From assembly GCF_001509795.1 (NCBI RefSeq), contig NZ_LLZN01000127.1, positions 1 to 64,000 of the forward strand: DNA of 64,000 nucleotides, given 5' to 3'. Shown one piece after another: positions 16,127 through 23,822 of the stretch. Each line of letters starts with the position of its first letter. The stretch's first letter is position 1. A program made the position numbers and the translations under genes. Below the pieces are notes generated by a model that saw nothing but the letters and a program-made list of their open reading frames with translations, had not been told where the DNA came from and searched no databases. The DNA is from Streptomyces sp. NRRL WC-3605. GTDB lineage: Bacteria > Actinomycetota > Actinomycetes > Streptomycetales > Streptomycetaceae.

Positions 16127-17869
16127 TCAGGCGGTGACGGCCTCGCCCGGCAGCGCGAGGTCGACGTCCACCGCGCCGTCCTCGCCGGGATGCGTGGCCG
16201 CCGAGGCGAGCGGCGCGTGCCCCTCGGCGCGGGCGGCCAGGACGTAGGCGCCCTGGGCCGGGACCGCGAGGGCGTAGCTGCCGTCCTGGGCGGACAGGGT
16301 GGCGCCGGCCTGCCGGCCGCGGCGGTCGATCAGGGTGACCTTGGCGCGGGCCACCGGGGCGCCGGCGGCGTCCAGGACGCGCCCGCGGAAGCCGTGCAGG
16401 GCCTCCGCGGCGCGCTCCAGGTTGGCGTCCTCCTCGCTGCTGGCGCGCAGCTGCGGGTGGGCGGAGGGGCGCTGCCGGGGCAGGAGCAGGGCGAACGCGA
16501 GGCCGAGGACGACGGCGCCGGTCGCGATCAGGAAGGAGAGCCGGAAGCCGTGCATGGTGGGGATCGCGACCCCGCCGACGTCGTTCGCCGTGTTGGCCAG
16601 CACCATGCCGATGACGGCGCTGGACACGGACGTGCCGATGGACCGCATCAGGGTGTTCAGGCCGTTCGCCGCACCCGTCTCCGAGACCGGCACCGCGCCG
16701 ACGATCAGAGCGGGCAGCGACGAGTACGCGAGGCCGATGCCCGCGCCGAGGACCACAGCGATCACCAGGCTCTGCCAGGCGGCGCTCATCAGGCCGAGGC
16801 CGGCGCCGTAGCCGATCGCGATGACGAGCATGCCGAGGATGAGGGTGGTCTTGGGGCCGTACCGCGCCGACAGCCGGGCGTAGACCGGGGCCGTCACCAT
16901 CATGGTCAGGCCGAGCGGGGCGACGAGCAGGCCCGCGACGACCATCGACTGGCCGAGGCCGTAGCCGGTCGACGTCGGCAGCTGGAGCAGCTGGGGCAGG
17001 ACCAGCGAGACGACGTAGAAGCTGACGCCGACCATGATCGACGCGAGGTTGGTGAACAGGACGGCCGGGCGGGCCGTGGTGCGCAGGTCGACCAGTGGCG
17101 CCTTGACGCGCAGCTCGTACACGCCCCACAGGAGGAGGACCGCCGCCGCGGCGCCGAACAGCCCGAGCGTCGTGCCGGACGTCCAGCCCCAGTCGCTGCC
17201 CTTGGTGATGGGCAGCAGGAACAGCACGAGACCCGCGGAGAGGCCCAGCGCCCCCGGGAGGTCGAAGGTGCCCTGCGCGCGGACCTCGGACTCCGGGACG
17301 ACGAGGAGGGTCAGCGCGATGGAGAGGACGCCGAGGGCGGCGGCGCCGTAGAAGAGGGCGTGCCAGTTCGCGTGCTGGGCGACCAGGGCCGCGGCCGGCA
17401 GGGCGAGACCGCCGCCGACGCCGATCGAGGAGCTCATCAGGGCCATCGCCGAGCCGAGCCGCTCGCGAGGCAGCATGTCCCGCATCAGGCCGATGCCGAG
17501 CGGGATGGCGCCCATCGCGAAGCCCTGGAGGGTCCGGCCCACGATCATGGGGAGCAGGGCGCTGGTGACGGCGCTCAGCAGGGCGCCGGCCACCATCACG
17601 GAGAGGCTGGCCATGAGCATGCGCCGCTTGCCGAAGAGGTCGCCGAGGCGGCCCATGATGGGGGTGGCGACGGCGCCGGAGAGCAGGGTCGAGGTCAGAA
17701 CCCAGGTGGCGTTGCTGGGCGTGGTGTCCAGCAGCTGCGGCAGGTCCTTGATGACCGGGACGAGCAGGGTCTGCATCACCGCGACCACGATGCCCGCGAA
17801 GGCCAGGACGGGGACCAGGGCCCCGGAGGTCGCTCTGCCGGCGGGCCGGTCGATGGTCGTTCGTGTCAT
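16127..17869 (-). CDS. MFS drug exporter with C-terminal carboxypeptidase-regulatory-like domain
   Basis: A 580-residue fusion. Residues 1-470 form a 14-helix-type major facilitator, with GRLGDLFGKRRMLM (loop 2-3 motif A) near 77-90 and GRTLQGFAMGAIPLGIGLMRD near 113-133, as in proton-driven multidrug exporters. From about 490 a soluble tail FRGRVLDAAGAPVARAKVTL then DGSYALAVPAQGAYVLAARA has the beta-sandwich pattern of CarboxypepD_reg domains and should lie in the cytosol or at the membrane face. The ATG at 17869 was preferred to TTG 17899. It is divergent from the sigma factor gene; the substrate is unknown. Confidence 0.88.
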   Translation of the reverse strand: MTRTTIDRPAGRATSGALVPVLAFAGIVVAVMQTLLVPVIKDLPQLLDTTPSNATWVLTSTLLSGAVATPIMGRLGDLFGKRRMLMASLSVMVAGALLSAVTSALLPMIVGRTLQGFAMGAIPLGIGLMRDMLPRERLGSAMALMSSSIGVGGGLALPAAALVAQHANWHALFYGAAALGVLSIALTLLVVPESEVRAQGTFDLPGALGLSAGLVLFLLPITKGSDWGWTSGTTLGLFGAAAAVLLLWGVYELRVKAPLVDLRTTARPAVLFTNLASIMVGVSFYVVSLVLPQLLQLPTSTGYGLGQSMVVAGLLVAPLGLTMMVTAPVYARLSARYGPKTTLILGMLVIAIGYGAGLGLMSAAWQSLVIAVVLGAGIGLAYSSLPALIVGAVPVSETGAANGLNTLMRSIGTSVSSAVIGMVLANTANDVGGVAIPTMHGFRLSFLIATGAVVLGLAFALLLPRQRPSAHPQLRASSEEDANLERAAEALHGFRGRVLDAAGAPVARAKVTLIDRRGRQAGATLSAQDGSYALAVPAQGAYVLAARAEGHAPLASAATHPGEDGAVDVDLALPGEAVTA

Positions 17870-18009
17870 GTGTACGTCGAACTCCGTCTGCCTGGGCAAC
17901 TATTCCGATGCTTTGGCACACTAACGAAATCTTGACCTTCTCTTGGGGAAGGGGCCGCCGGGGAAGGAGGCCGCCGACGGAGGGCTGCGAAAATCCGTTC
18001 CGGCCGGGA

Positions 18010-18045
18010 GGCAACGGTTCCAGGGGCTCGTGGACTCCTTTGGAC
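18010..18045 (+). promoter_or_regulatory. Possible autoregulated ECF promoter
   Basis: GGCAACG at 18010-18016 resembles the -35 of SigE-family promoters, with a GTGGACTC stretch from about 18030 as a possible -10. An excellent AAGGAGGTG ribosome site follows at 18049. The match is by eye and weak. Confidence 0.3.
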
Positions 18046-18060
18046 ATCAAGGAGGTGCCC

Positions 18061-18603
18061 ATGGGGGAACGCAAGGCGGTCCGGGACGCGGAGTTCCAGA
18101 GCTTCGTCACCAGCCGCTGGCCGCGCCTGCTGCGGACGGCTTTTCTCCTCACCGGTGAGCAGCACGCCGCGGAGGACCTGACGCAGACGACACTGGAACA
18201 GGCCTACGTGGCCTGGCGCAGGGTGGGGACGGCGGACGACCCGGAAGCCTACGTACGGCGCGTGATGATCAACGCGCACGCGCGAAGACACCGGCGGCGG
18301 CTCAGGGAGTTCCTGGCGCCGAAGGACGACTCCGGCCTGGCCCGCGAGGTGCCGGACACCGGCGACCGCATCGCCCAGGCCGACGACCGCGGCGCCCTGC
18401 TCGCGGCGCTGGCCCAGCTGCCGCCCCGGCAGCGGGAGGCCGTGGTGCTGCGCTACTGGGAGGACCTGACCGAGACGCAGACGGCCGAGGCGATGGGCTG
18501 TTCCGTCGGCGCCGTGAAGAGCAACGCGGCCAGGGGCATCGCGAAACTCCGCGCCCTGCCGGGACTGGCGGAGATGGTCACGCAGGGAGGGCGGAGCCGA
18601 TGA
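18061..18603 (+). CDS. SigE-family ECF RNA polymerase sigma factor
   Basis: A 180-residue alternative sigma factor. Region 2 spans about 10-75 (FVTSRWPRLLRTAFLLTGEQ then HAAEDLTQTTLEQAYVAWRR), and region 4 about 115-170 (LPPRQREAVVLRYWEDLTET and MGCSVGAVKSNAARGIAKLR) holds the helix-turn-helix that reads the -35. These are features of the actinobacterial SigE-family ECF group. The start has a near-perfect AAGGAGGTG. Its stop overlaps the next ATG (ATGA), so sigma and membrane partner are made together, and the partner probably holds the sigma inactive. Confidence 0.9.
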   Translation: MGERKAVRDAEFQSFVTSRWPRLLRTAFLLTGEQHAAEDLTQTTLEQAYVAWRRVGTADDPEAYVRRVMINAHARRHRRRLREFLAPKDDSGLAREVPDTGDRIAQADDRGALLAALAQLPPRQREAVVLRYWEDLTETQTAEAMGCSVGAVKSNAARGIAKLRALPGLAEMVTQGGRSR

Positions 18604-19511
18604 GCGCGAAGCGGGAGACGAACCACCACATGTCGATCGACGGCCTGACCGTCCACGAGCCGGGGGACTCCGAGCGCACCCCCTCCGACATCGCGCTGCT
18701 GCTCGCCGACGCCACTGACGGCGTCGAGGTCGGTACGGCCCCGTACGCGGCGGTGCTGCGCGGCGGGCGCCGCCGCAAGGCCCGCCGCTGGGCCGCGGCG
18801 TCGGCGACCGCCCTGGCCCTGGTCGCCTCGGCCGGCACCCTCGCGGTGGCGGGGCTGCCCGCCGGGGACGGCTCCGGGGACACCTCGGTCGCCACGAACC
18901 CCGCGCCCCCGCCCACACCCCCTGGTCCGGACGTGCGCACGCCCTCGCGGACGCTGCTCGCGAGCGGCACCGACCACGGGCAGCGGTGGCGGGTCCTCGT
19001 AGACCTCTGGGACGCCCCGCGCACCGAGCGTCAGGCCGCCACCGAGCTCGCCGCGATGCGCTCCTTCGGGCAGCGGCCGGCGAACGTGGCCGACGCCGCC
19101 GACCTCGTCGGCAGGAGCACCTACTTCGTGCTGCGCGAGTACGGCGAGACGGACACGGCACGTGTCGTCAGCGAGGGCGCCTTCACGGACGAGCCGGGTT
19201 CGTCCGGCGGGGACATCGAGGCGGTGGCGCTGCCGCTGGTGCCTGGGGCGAAGGACGCCGAGGGCGCGGAACGGCTGGTCGTCGGGAGGGTCGCCCTGGA
19301 CGCCCGGAAGGTCACCTGCACCTGGAAGGACGGGACGACGACGGAGGTGCCGTCGTTCTTCGAGGCGGCCGGCGGGGCCACCCCCACGAAGTCGGTCGAC
19401 ATGGGCGGCGAGAACCCGCTGATCCGGGTCGTGGACGGCTCACCGGATGCCTGGTTCGCCTGTGTGGCGCCCGAGGGCACGGCGTTCAAATCCGTGGCGG
19501 TCACCAAGTAG
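18600..19511 (+). CDS. Membrane partner of the ECF sigma factor, candidate anti-sigma
   Basis: A 303-residue protein with a cytosolic N-terminus of about 58 residues, one membrane helix near 62-84 (WAAASATALALVASAGTLAV), a Pro/Thr linker and an extracytoplasmic domain of about 200 residues with a few Cys. This topology and the ATGA overlap with the sigma gene suit an anti-sigma factor. However, the N-terminus lacks the HxxxCxxC zinc motif of ZAS-type anti-sigmas, so binding would be of another kind. The C-terminal domain is not one I recognise; it could sense an envelope signal. Confidence 0.72.
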   Translation: MSAKRETNHHMSIDGLTVHEPGDSERTPSDIALLLADATDGVEVGTAPYAAVLRGGRRRKARRWAAASATALALVASAGTLAVAGLPAGDGSGDTSVATNPAPPPTPPGPDVRTPSRTLLASGTDHGQRWRVLVDLWDAPRTERQAATELAAMRSFGQRPANVADAADLVGRSTYFVLREYGETDTARVVSEGAFTDEPGSSGGDIEAVALPLVPGAKDAEGAERLVVGRVALDARKVTCTWKDGTTTEVPSFFEAAGGATPTKSVDMGGENPLIRVVDGSPDAWFACVAPEGTAFKSVAVTK

Positions 19512-19544
19512 GGGCGTACGGCGGCGAGGGCGCGGCGGCGGGGG

Positions 19545-20186
19545 TCACAGCCACCCTTGCTGCCGTGCCTCCCGCAGTGCCTCCGTCCGGTTGCGGGTGC
19601 CGGTCTTGCCGATGGCGGAGGACAGGTAGTTGCGGACCGTCGACTCCGACAGATGCAGCCGGGCGGAGACGTCGGCGACCGTCGCGCCGTCCGAGGAGGC
19701 GTTCAGCACCTCGCGCTCCCGTGCGGTGAGCGGGTTGGGGCCGGCGCTGAGTGCGGCGGCGGCCAGGGCCGGATCGATCACCGTCTCACCGGTCAGCACC
19801 CGGCGGACGGCGACCGCCAGCTCCTCCACGGGGCCGTCCTTCACCAGGAAGCCGGCGGCACCGGCCTCCATGGCCCGCCGCAGATAGCCGGGACGGCCGA
19901 AGGTCGTCAGGATCAGCACCCGGCAGTCGGGCACCTGGTCGCGCAGCTCGGCGGCGGCGTCCAGGCCGCTCAGGCCCGGCAGCTCGATGTCGAGGAGGGC
20001 CACGTCGGGCCGGTGCGTGAGGGCGGCGTCCACGATGGCGTCACCGGCCGACACCTGCGCCACCACCTCGATGTCCGGCTCCATCCCGAGCAGTAAGGCG
20101 AGCGCCCCGCGCATCATGCCCTGATCCTCGGCGAGCAGCACCCGGATGTGTTTCCCGGGCCGGCGATCCGACGGCATCTCGTTCAC
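19545..20186 (-). CDS. LuxR/NarL-family response regulator
   Basis: A 213-residue two-component regulator. Receiver domain at 13-130: acidic pair in LLAEDQGMMR, phospho-acceptor Asp in DVALLDIELPG near 65, Thr in LILTTFG near 93 and Lys in GFLVKDGP near 116. The LuxR helix-turn-helix is at about 150-210 (LTAREREVLNASSDGATVAD, LSESTVRNYLSSAIGKTGTR). It lies downstream of its histidine kinase on the same strand. The GTG at 20186 has no strong ribosome site, and the ATG at 20177 is an alternative. The pair resembles DesK/DesR-type systems; targets cannot be read. Confidence 0.92.
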   Translation of the reverse strand: MNEMPSDRRPGKHIRVLLAEDQGMMRGALALLLGMEPDIEVVAQVSAGDAIVDAALTHRPDVALLDIELPGLSGLDAAAELRDQVPDCRVLILTTFGRPGYLRRAMEAGAAGFLVKDGPVEELAVAVRRVLTGETVIDPALAAAALSAGPNPLTAREREVLNASSDGATVADVSARLHLSESTVRNYLSSAIGKTGTRNRTEALREARQQGWL

Positions 20187-20243
20187 GGGCCAAGCGTAGG
20201 GGGGCGGGGGGAGGAAGGCGCCGGTCGTGACGGGGGCGCGGTT

Positions 20244-21461
20244 TCAGCGCGCAGGCGGCCCGGCGGTGACGGGAACGGCTTCCGCGCCCGGGCCCACCGG
20301 CCGGACCACGTGCCCCGGTCCCTCCGTGACGTCCGCCGGGAGATCCGCCGTCACCGTGAAGCCGCCGCGTTCCGGGCCGGCCGTCAGGGTGCCTCCGGCG
20401 GTGGTCAGGCGCTCGGCGAGGCCTCGCAGGCCCGTGCCTCCCGTGGTCCGGGGACGGCCGGTGCCGGTGCCGCGGCCGTCGTCCGTCACCGTCAGCCGGG
20501 CGCGCTCGCCGTCACAGGTCACCGTGATCTCGCACCGGTTCGCGTCGCTGTGCCGGACCACGTTCGTGGCCGCCTCCCTTACCACCCAGCCCAGCAGGGC
20601 CTCCGTCTGCGGGGCGAGCGGCGGCCCCGAGCGGCGTACGACCGGTTCCACGCCGGCCGCCCGCAGGGCCGAGACCGCGCCGTCGATCTCCCGACTCAGA
20701 CTGCCCTCCCGGTAGCCGGTCACGGCCTCGCGGATCTCCGTGAGCGCCTGCCGCCCGACCGACTCGATGTCGGCGAGCTGCGCCTGGGCCGCGTCCACGT
20801 CCCGGGTGGTCAGGCGCCGGGCCGCCTCCGCCTTCACCACGATCACCGACAGCGTGTGCCCGAGCAGGTCGTGCAGATCGCGGGAGAAGCGCAGCCGCTC
20901 CTGCTCGACGGCCCGGTGCGCCAGCTCCTCGCGGGCGGCCCGCAGCTGCCGTACCGCGTCCGAGAGCGACAGGATCGCCGCCGTCACCATCGTCGAGATC
21001 CAGGTCGCGTAGGCGATGCCGAGTCCGCCCCAGCCGTCGCGGGAGACGGCCACCGCACCGGCCAGCACGCCCAGGGCCGCCCCGGTCAGCCGCAGGTGCG
21101 GGAAGCGCACCGCCGCGCCGGTGGCCAGCCCGAGCAGAGGGAAGAACAGCAGCCAGGTGCCGCCGTAGGCCAGCGCCAGCGCACAGGTCACCCCGGTCAT
21201 CAGGACCAGGGCCACCCTGGTCGAGGGTGCTTCCCGCGTCTCCTTCGCGAAAGAGCGGAACGCGACGTAGACGTAGAGCGAGTTGAAGGCCAGCAGCCCC
21301 AGCCCGCCGATCAAGGGGTCCGCCGTCTCACCGCGGAAGAGGTTGGACAGGGAGCCCAGGCCCAGGAGCAGCCAGGGCAGCAGGCTGTAGCCGTTCGGCG
21401 CGCGCGTCTCCTCCCGGGCGCCCGCGCACGAGGTCCCGTGGTGCTTGAACAACCAGGCCAT
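20244..21461 (-). CDS. Sensor histidine kinase, HisKA_3 family
   Basis: A 405-residue membrane kinase. It has about five or six hydrophobic segments between residues 25 and 165, and the dimerisation/phospho-acceptor box RFSRDLHDLLGHTLSVIVVK near 190-209 (His in RDLHD). The ATP domain has the N-box EAATNVVRHSDAN near 292-304 and the G-box DDGRGTGTGRP near 323. No extracellular sensor domain is seen, as in DesK-like kinases that sense membrane state. It is co-directional with, and 57 bases from, the response regulator gene. GGGGA lies eight bases before the ATG. Confidence 0.92.
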   Translation of the reverse strand: MAWLFKHHGTSCAGAREETRAPNGYSLLPWLLLGLGSLSNLFRGETADPLIGGLGLLAFNSLYVYVAFRSFAKETREAPSTRVALVLMTGVTCALALAYGGTWLLFFPLLGLATGAAVRFPHLRLTGAALGVLAGAVAVSRDGWGGLGIAYATWISTMVTAAILSLSDAVRQLRAAREELAHRAVEQERLRFSRDLHDLLGHTLSVIVVKAEAARRLTTRDVDAAQAQLADIESVGRQALTEIREAVTGYREGSLSREIDGAVSALRAAGVEPVVRRSGPPLAPQTEALLGWVVREAATNVVRHSDANRCEITVTCDGERARLTVTDDGRGTGTGRPRTTGGTGLRGLAERLTTAGGTLTAGPERGGFTVTADLPADVTEGPGHVVRPVGPGAEAVPVTAGPPAR

Positions 21462-21570
21462 CTCCGTGTCCCCTGCCGCCGACGTCCGATGTGCACGGTG
21501 CGATGTGCGATGTCATCGACGGTACGGACCCGGGCGGCGGTCCGGCCAGGGGCGGGTGTCCGTCGTCCGG

Positions 21571-21586
21571 CAGGACAAATGTCCTG
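21571..21586. repeat. Inverted repeat CAGGACA-AA-TGTCCTG
   Basis: Perfect 7-base arms around AA, in the 360-base gap (21462-21821) between the histidine kinase and the MaoC operon. Likely a protein-binding site; the protein is unknown. Confidence 0.45.
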
Positions 21587-21589
21587 GCC

Positions 21590-21618
21590 GACTCCTGACT
21601 GACACAGCGTCAGGAGTC
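21590..21618. repeat. Inverted repeat GACTCCTGAC-N9-GTCAGGAGTC
   Basis: Perfect 10-base arms with a 9-base loop, four bases after the previous dyad and 43 before the KstR-type site. There is no T-run, so an operator is as likely as a terminator. The rest of the 360-base gap shows no coding signal. Confidence 0.5.
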
Positions 21619-21660
21619 TTCACAAGTGCCGGGGCCTCGGCTATACAGGGGGCGCCGCAC

Positions 21661-21674
21661 TGGAACGCGTTCTA
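21661..21674. promoter_or_regulatory. KstR-type operator 3
   Basis: TGGAACGCGTTCTA matches TnnAACnnGTTnnA exactly and is followed by a second half-site-like GAACC. It lies 148 bases before the MaoC/dehydrogenase operon. Confidence 0.72.
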
Positions 21675-21821
21675 GAACCGGCTGGTTCCGCGGCCCCGTG
21701 ACGACCTCGGTGCGGCCGACGGTGCGGACGGCCGTACCGAGGTCTCGACCCACCCCGCCCGACCCCGCACGGTCCCGCGCGCGGTCCGCCGCCCGAGCCG
21801 GCCGTCACTGTCAGGAGCCGT

Positions 21822-22679
21822 ATGCCCATCGACGCAGCCAAGGCCCTCGCCGCCGGACCCCGGACCGGCGAGATCTCCTGGAACTCCAAGGACGTCCAGC
21901 TCTACCACCTCGGCATCGGCGCCGGCGTCCCCGCCACCGACCCCGGCGAACTGCGCTACACCCTGGAGTCGAGGCTGCACGTGCTGCCCAGCTTCGCCAC
22001 CGTCGCCGGCTCCGGGGCACCCGGCGTCATCGGCGGACTGTCCATGCCCGGCATCGAGGTCGACCTCGCCCGCGTCCTGCACGGCGGCCAGCACCTCACC
22101 GTCCACCGCCCCCTCCCGGCCGAGGGCACGGCCACCGCCGTCCACCGGATCGCCGGTCTCTACGACAAGGGGAAGGCGGCCGTGCTCGTGCTGCGCACCG
22201 ACGTCGAGGACGCCGACGGGCCGCTGTGGACCAACGACGCCGAGATCTTCATCCGCGGGGAGGGCGGCTTCGGCGGCGACCGCGGCCCCTCGAACCGTCC
22301 CGAACCCCCCACCGGGGAGCCGGACCGCGTCCTGGAACGGCCGCTCCGCGAGGACCAGGCGCTGCTCTACCGCCTCTCCGGCGACTGGAACCCGCTGCAC
22401 GCCGACCCCGACTTCGCCAAGCGCGCCGGGTTCGACCGGCCCATCCTGCACGGGCTGTGCACCTACGGCGTCACGCTCAAGGCCGTCGTCGACACCCTGC
22501 TCGACGGCGACGTGACCCGCGTGCGCTCCTACCGCACCCGTTTCGCCGGGGTCGCCTACCCGGGCGAGACCCTGCACGTCCGCGCCTGGTCCGGGGAGGG
22601 CTCCGTGCGCGTCGCCGTGACCGCGGCCGACCGCGACGACGCACCCGTCCTCACCGACACGGTCGTGGACCACACCTGA
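21822..22679 (+). CDS. MaoC-family (R)-specific enoyl-CoA hydratase
   Basis: A 285-residue double hot-dog enzyme that adds water to trans-2-enoyl-CoA. The C-terminal domain holds the hydratase-2 motif YRLSGDWNPLHADPDFAKRA near 183-202, with catalytic Asp and His, followed by GFDRPILHGLCTYG. The N-terminal half is the usual degenerate domain, and length fits the family. An AGGAG ribosome site precedes the ATG. As first gene of an operon with a Zn-alcohol dehydrogenase and an SDR behind a KstR-type site, it resembles peroxisomal-type beta-oxidation enzymes used on steroid or branched side chains (compare mycobacterial Hsd4B); that substrate is inference. Confidence 0.9.
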   Translation: MPIDAAKALAAGPRTGEISWNSKDVQLYHLGIGAGVPATDPGELRYTLESRLHVLPSFATVAGSGAPGVIGGLSMPGIEVDLARVLHGGQHLTVHRPLPAEGTATAVHRIAGLYDKGKAAVLVLRTDVEDADGPLWTNDAEIFIRGEGGFGGDRGPSNRPEPPTGEPDRVLERPLREDQALLYRLSGDWNPLHADPDFAKRAGFDRPILHGLCTYGVTLKAVVDTLLDGDVTRVRSYRTRFAGVAYPGETLHVRAWSGEGSVRVAVTAADRDDAPVLTDTVVDHT

Positions 22680-22720
22680 CCCGTCCCAGTCCCGCCAGCC
22701 CGCCCGAGGGGAGCCGCACC

Positions 22721-23800
22721 ATGCGCGCAGCCGTCCTGCACGAGACCGGCCAGGACAAGCTCGAGGTCCTCGACGACGTCGAGGCGGTGGGCTTCGGCCC
22801 CGGCAAGGTGAGGGTCCGGGTCCGGGCCACCGGGCTGTGCCACTCCGACCTGTCCGCGATGTCCGGGGTGCTGCCCCAGCCCGCGCCCTTCGTCCCCGGA
22901 CACGAGGGCGCCGGCGAGATCGTCGACGTCGGCGAGGGCGTCCGCGGCCTGAAGCCCGGCGACCGGGTCGTCCTGTGCTGGCTCCCCGCCTGCGGCGCCT
23001 GCCCGGCGTGCCGGCGCGGCCAGACCGAACTGTGCCTGGCCGGTTTCATGAACGCGGGCACCCCCAACTTCCGGCGCCCCGGCGGCGACGTCTTCGGCTT
23101 CGCCGGCACCGGCACCTTCGCCGAGGAGGTCGTCGTCGACGCCGGCTGCGCGGTGCCCATCCCCGACGACGTGCCCTTCGACATCGCCGCGCTGATCGGC
23201 TGCGGCGTCACCACCGGGCTCGGCGCCGCCCTCAACACGGCCGACCTGGAGGCCGGTTCGTCGGTCGCCGTCATCGGCTGCGGAGGCGTCGGTGTCTCCG
23301 TGATCCAGGGCGCGCGGCTGAAGGGCGCCGCCGAGATCGTCGCCGTGGACCCGGTCGCCGCACGCCGTGAGGCCGCGCTGCGGTTCGGGGCCACCCGGGC
23401 CGTCGCCCCGGACCAGCTGGCAGACGCCAAGCAGCAGATCACGGCGGGCGGCGAGGGCTTCGACCACGTCTTCGAGGTCGTCGGGAAGTCGGCCACGGCC
23501 CGCACGGCGTACGACGCGACCCGGCGCGGCGGCACCCTCGTGATCGTCGGCGCCGGGGCCATGGACGACGTCCTCCAGCTCAACATGTTCGAGCTGTTCT
23601 TCGACGAGAAGCGCATCCTGCCGTCCCTGTACGGCGGCGGTGACGTCCTGCGCTCCTACGAACGGGCCATCGCCCTGTGGCGGGCGGGCCGGATCGACCT
23701 CGCGGGTCTGATCACGCACCGGGTGCCGCTCTCCGAGGTCAACGAGGCCCTGGACCAGATGCGCACCGGCAGCGCGCTGCGCACCTGCATAGAGATCTGA
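22721..23800 (+). CDS. Zinc-containing alcohol dehydrogenase
   Basis: A 359-residue medium-chain dehydrogenase. Catalytic zinc ligands are Cys38 (CHSD) and the His of FVPGHEGAGE near 61. The structural zinc site is CGACPACRRGQTELC (about 91-105), and the Rossmann motif VIGCGGVGVSV lies near 184-194. It most resembles the mycobacterial AdhD/AdhB-like NAD enzymes. A GAGGGGAG site is upstream, and it sits 41 bases after the MaoC gene and 22 before the SDR gene. It probably oxidises an alcohol produced in the same side-chain or fatty-acid pathway. Confidence 0.92.
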   Translation: MRAAVLHETGQDKLEVLDDVEAVGFGPGKVRVRVRATGLCHSDLSAMSGVLPQPAPFVPGHEGAGEIVDVGEGVRGLKPGDRVVLCWLPACGACPACRRGQTELCLAGFMNAGTPNFRRPGGDVFGFAGTGTFAEEVVVDAGCAVPIPDDVPFDIAALIGCGVTTGLGAALNTADLEAGSSVAVIGCGGVGVSVIQGARLKGAAEIVAVDPVAARREAALRFGATRAVAPDQLADAKQQITAGGEGFDHVFEVVGKSATARTAYDATRRGGTLVIVGAGAMDDVLQLNMFELFFDEKRILPSLYGGGDVLRSYERAIALWRAGRIDLAGLITHRVPLSEVNEALDQMRTGSALRTCIEI

Positions 23801-23822
23801 ACCGGCCGCGGAAGGGGTGCCG

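Noticed and set aside
15821..17935. 704-codon plus-strand frame across the MFS gene
   Set aside because: Low-complexity Gly/Asp/Arg product, no motif; the minus strand encodes a complete transporter.
17870..18060. Possible MarR-type site upstream of the MFS exporter
   Set aside because: Only an imperfect TTGCC/GGCAG pair was found; not strong enough to list.
21485..21520. Repeated CGATGTGC-like words near 21490-21515
   Set aside because: Short and irregular; compatible with chance in GC-rich DNA.
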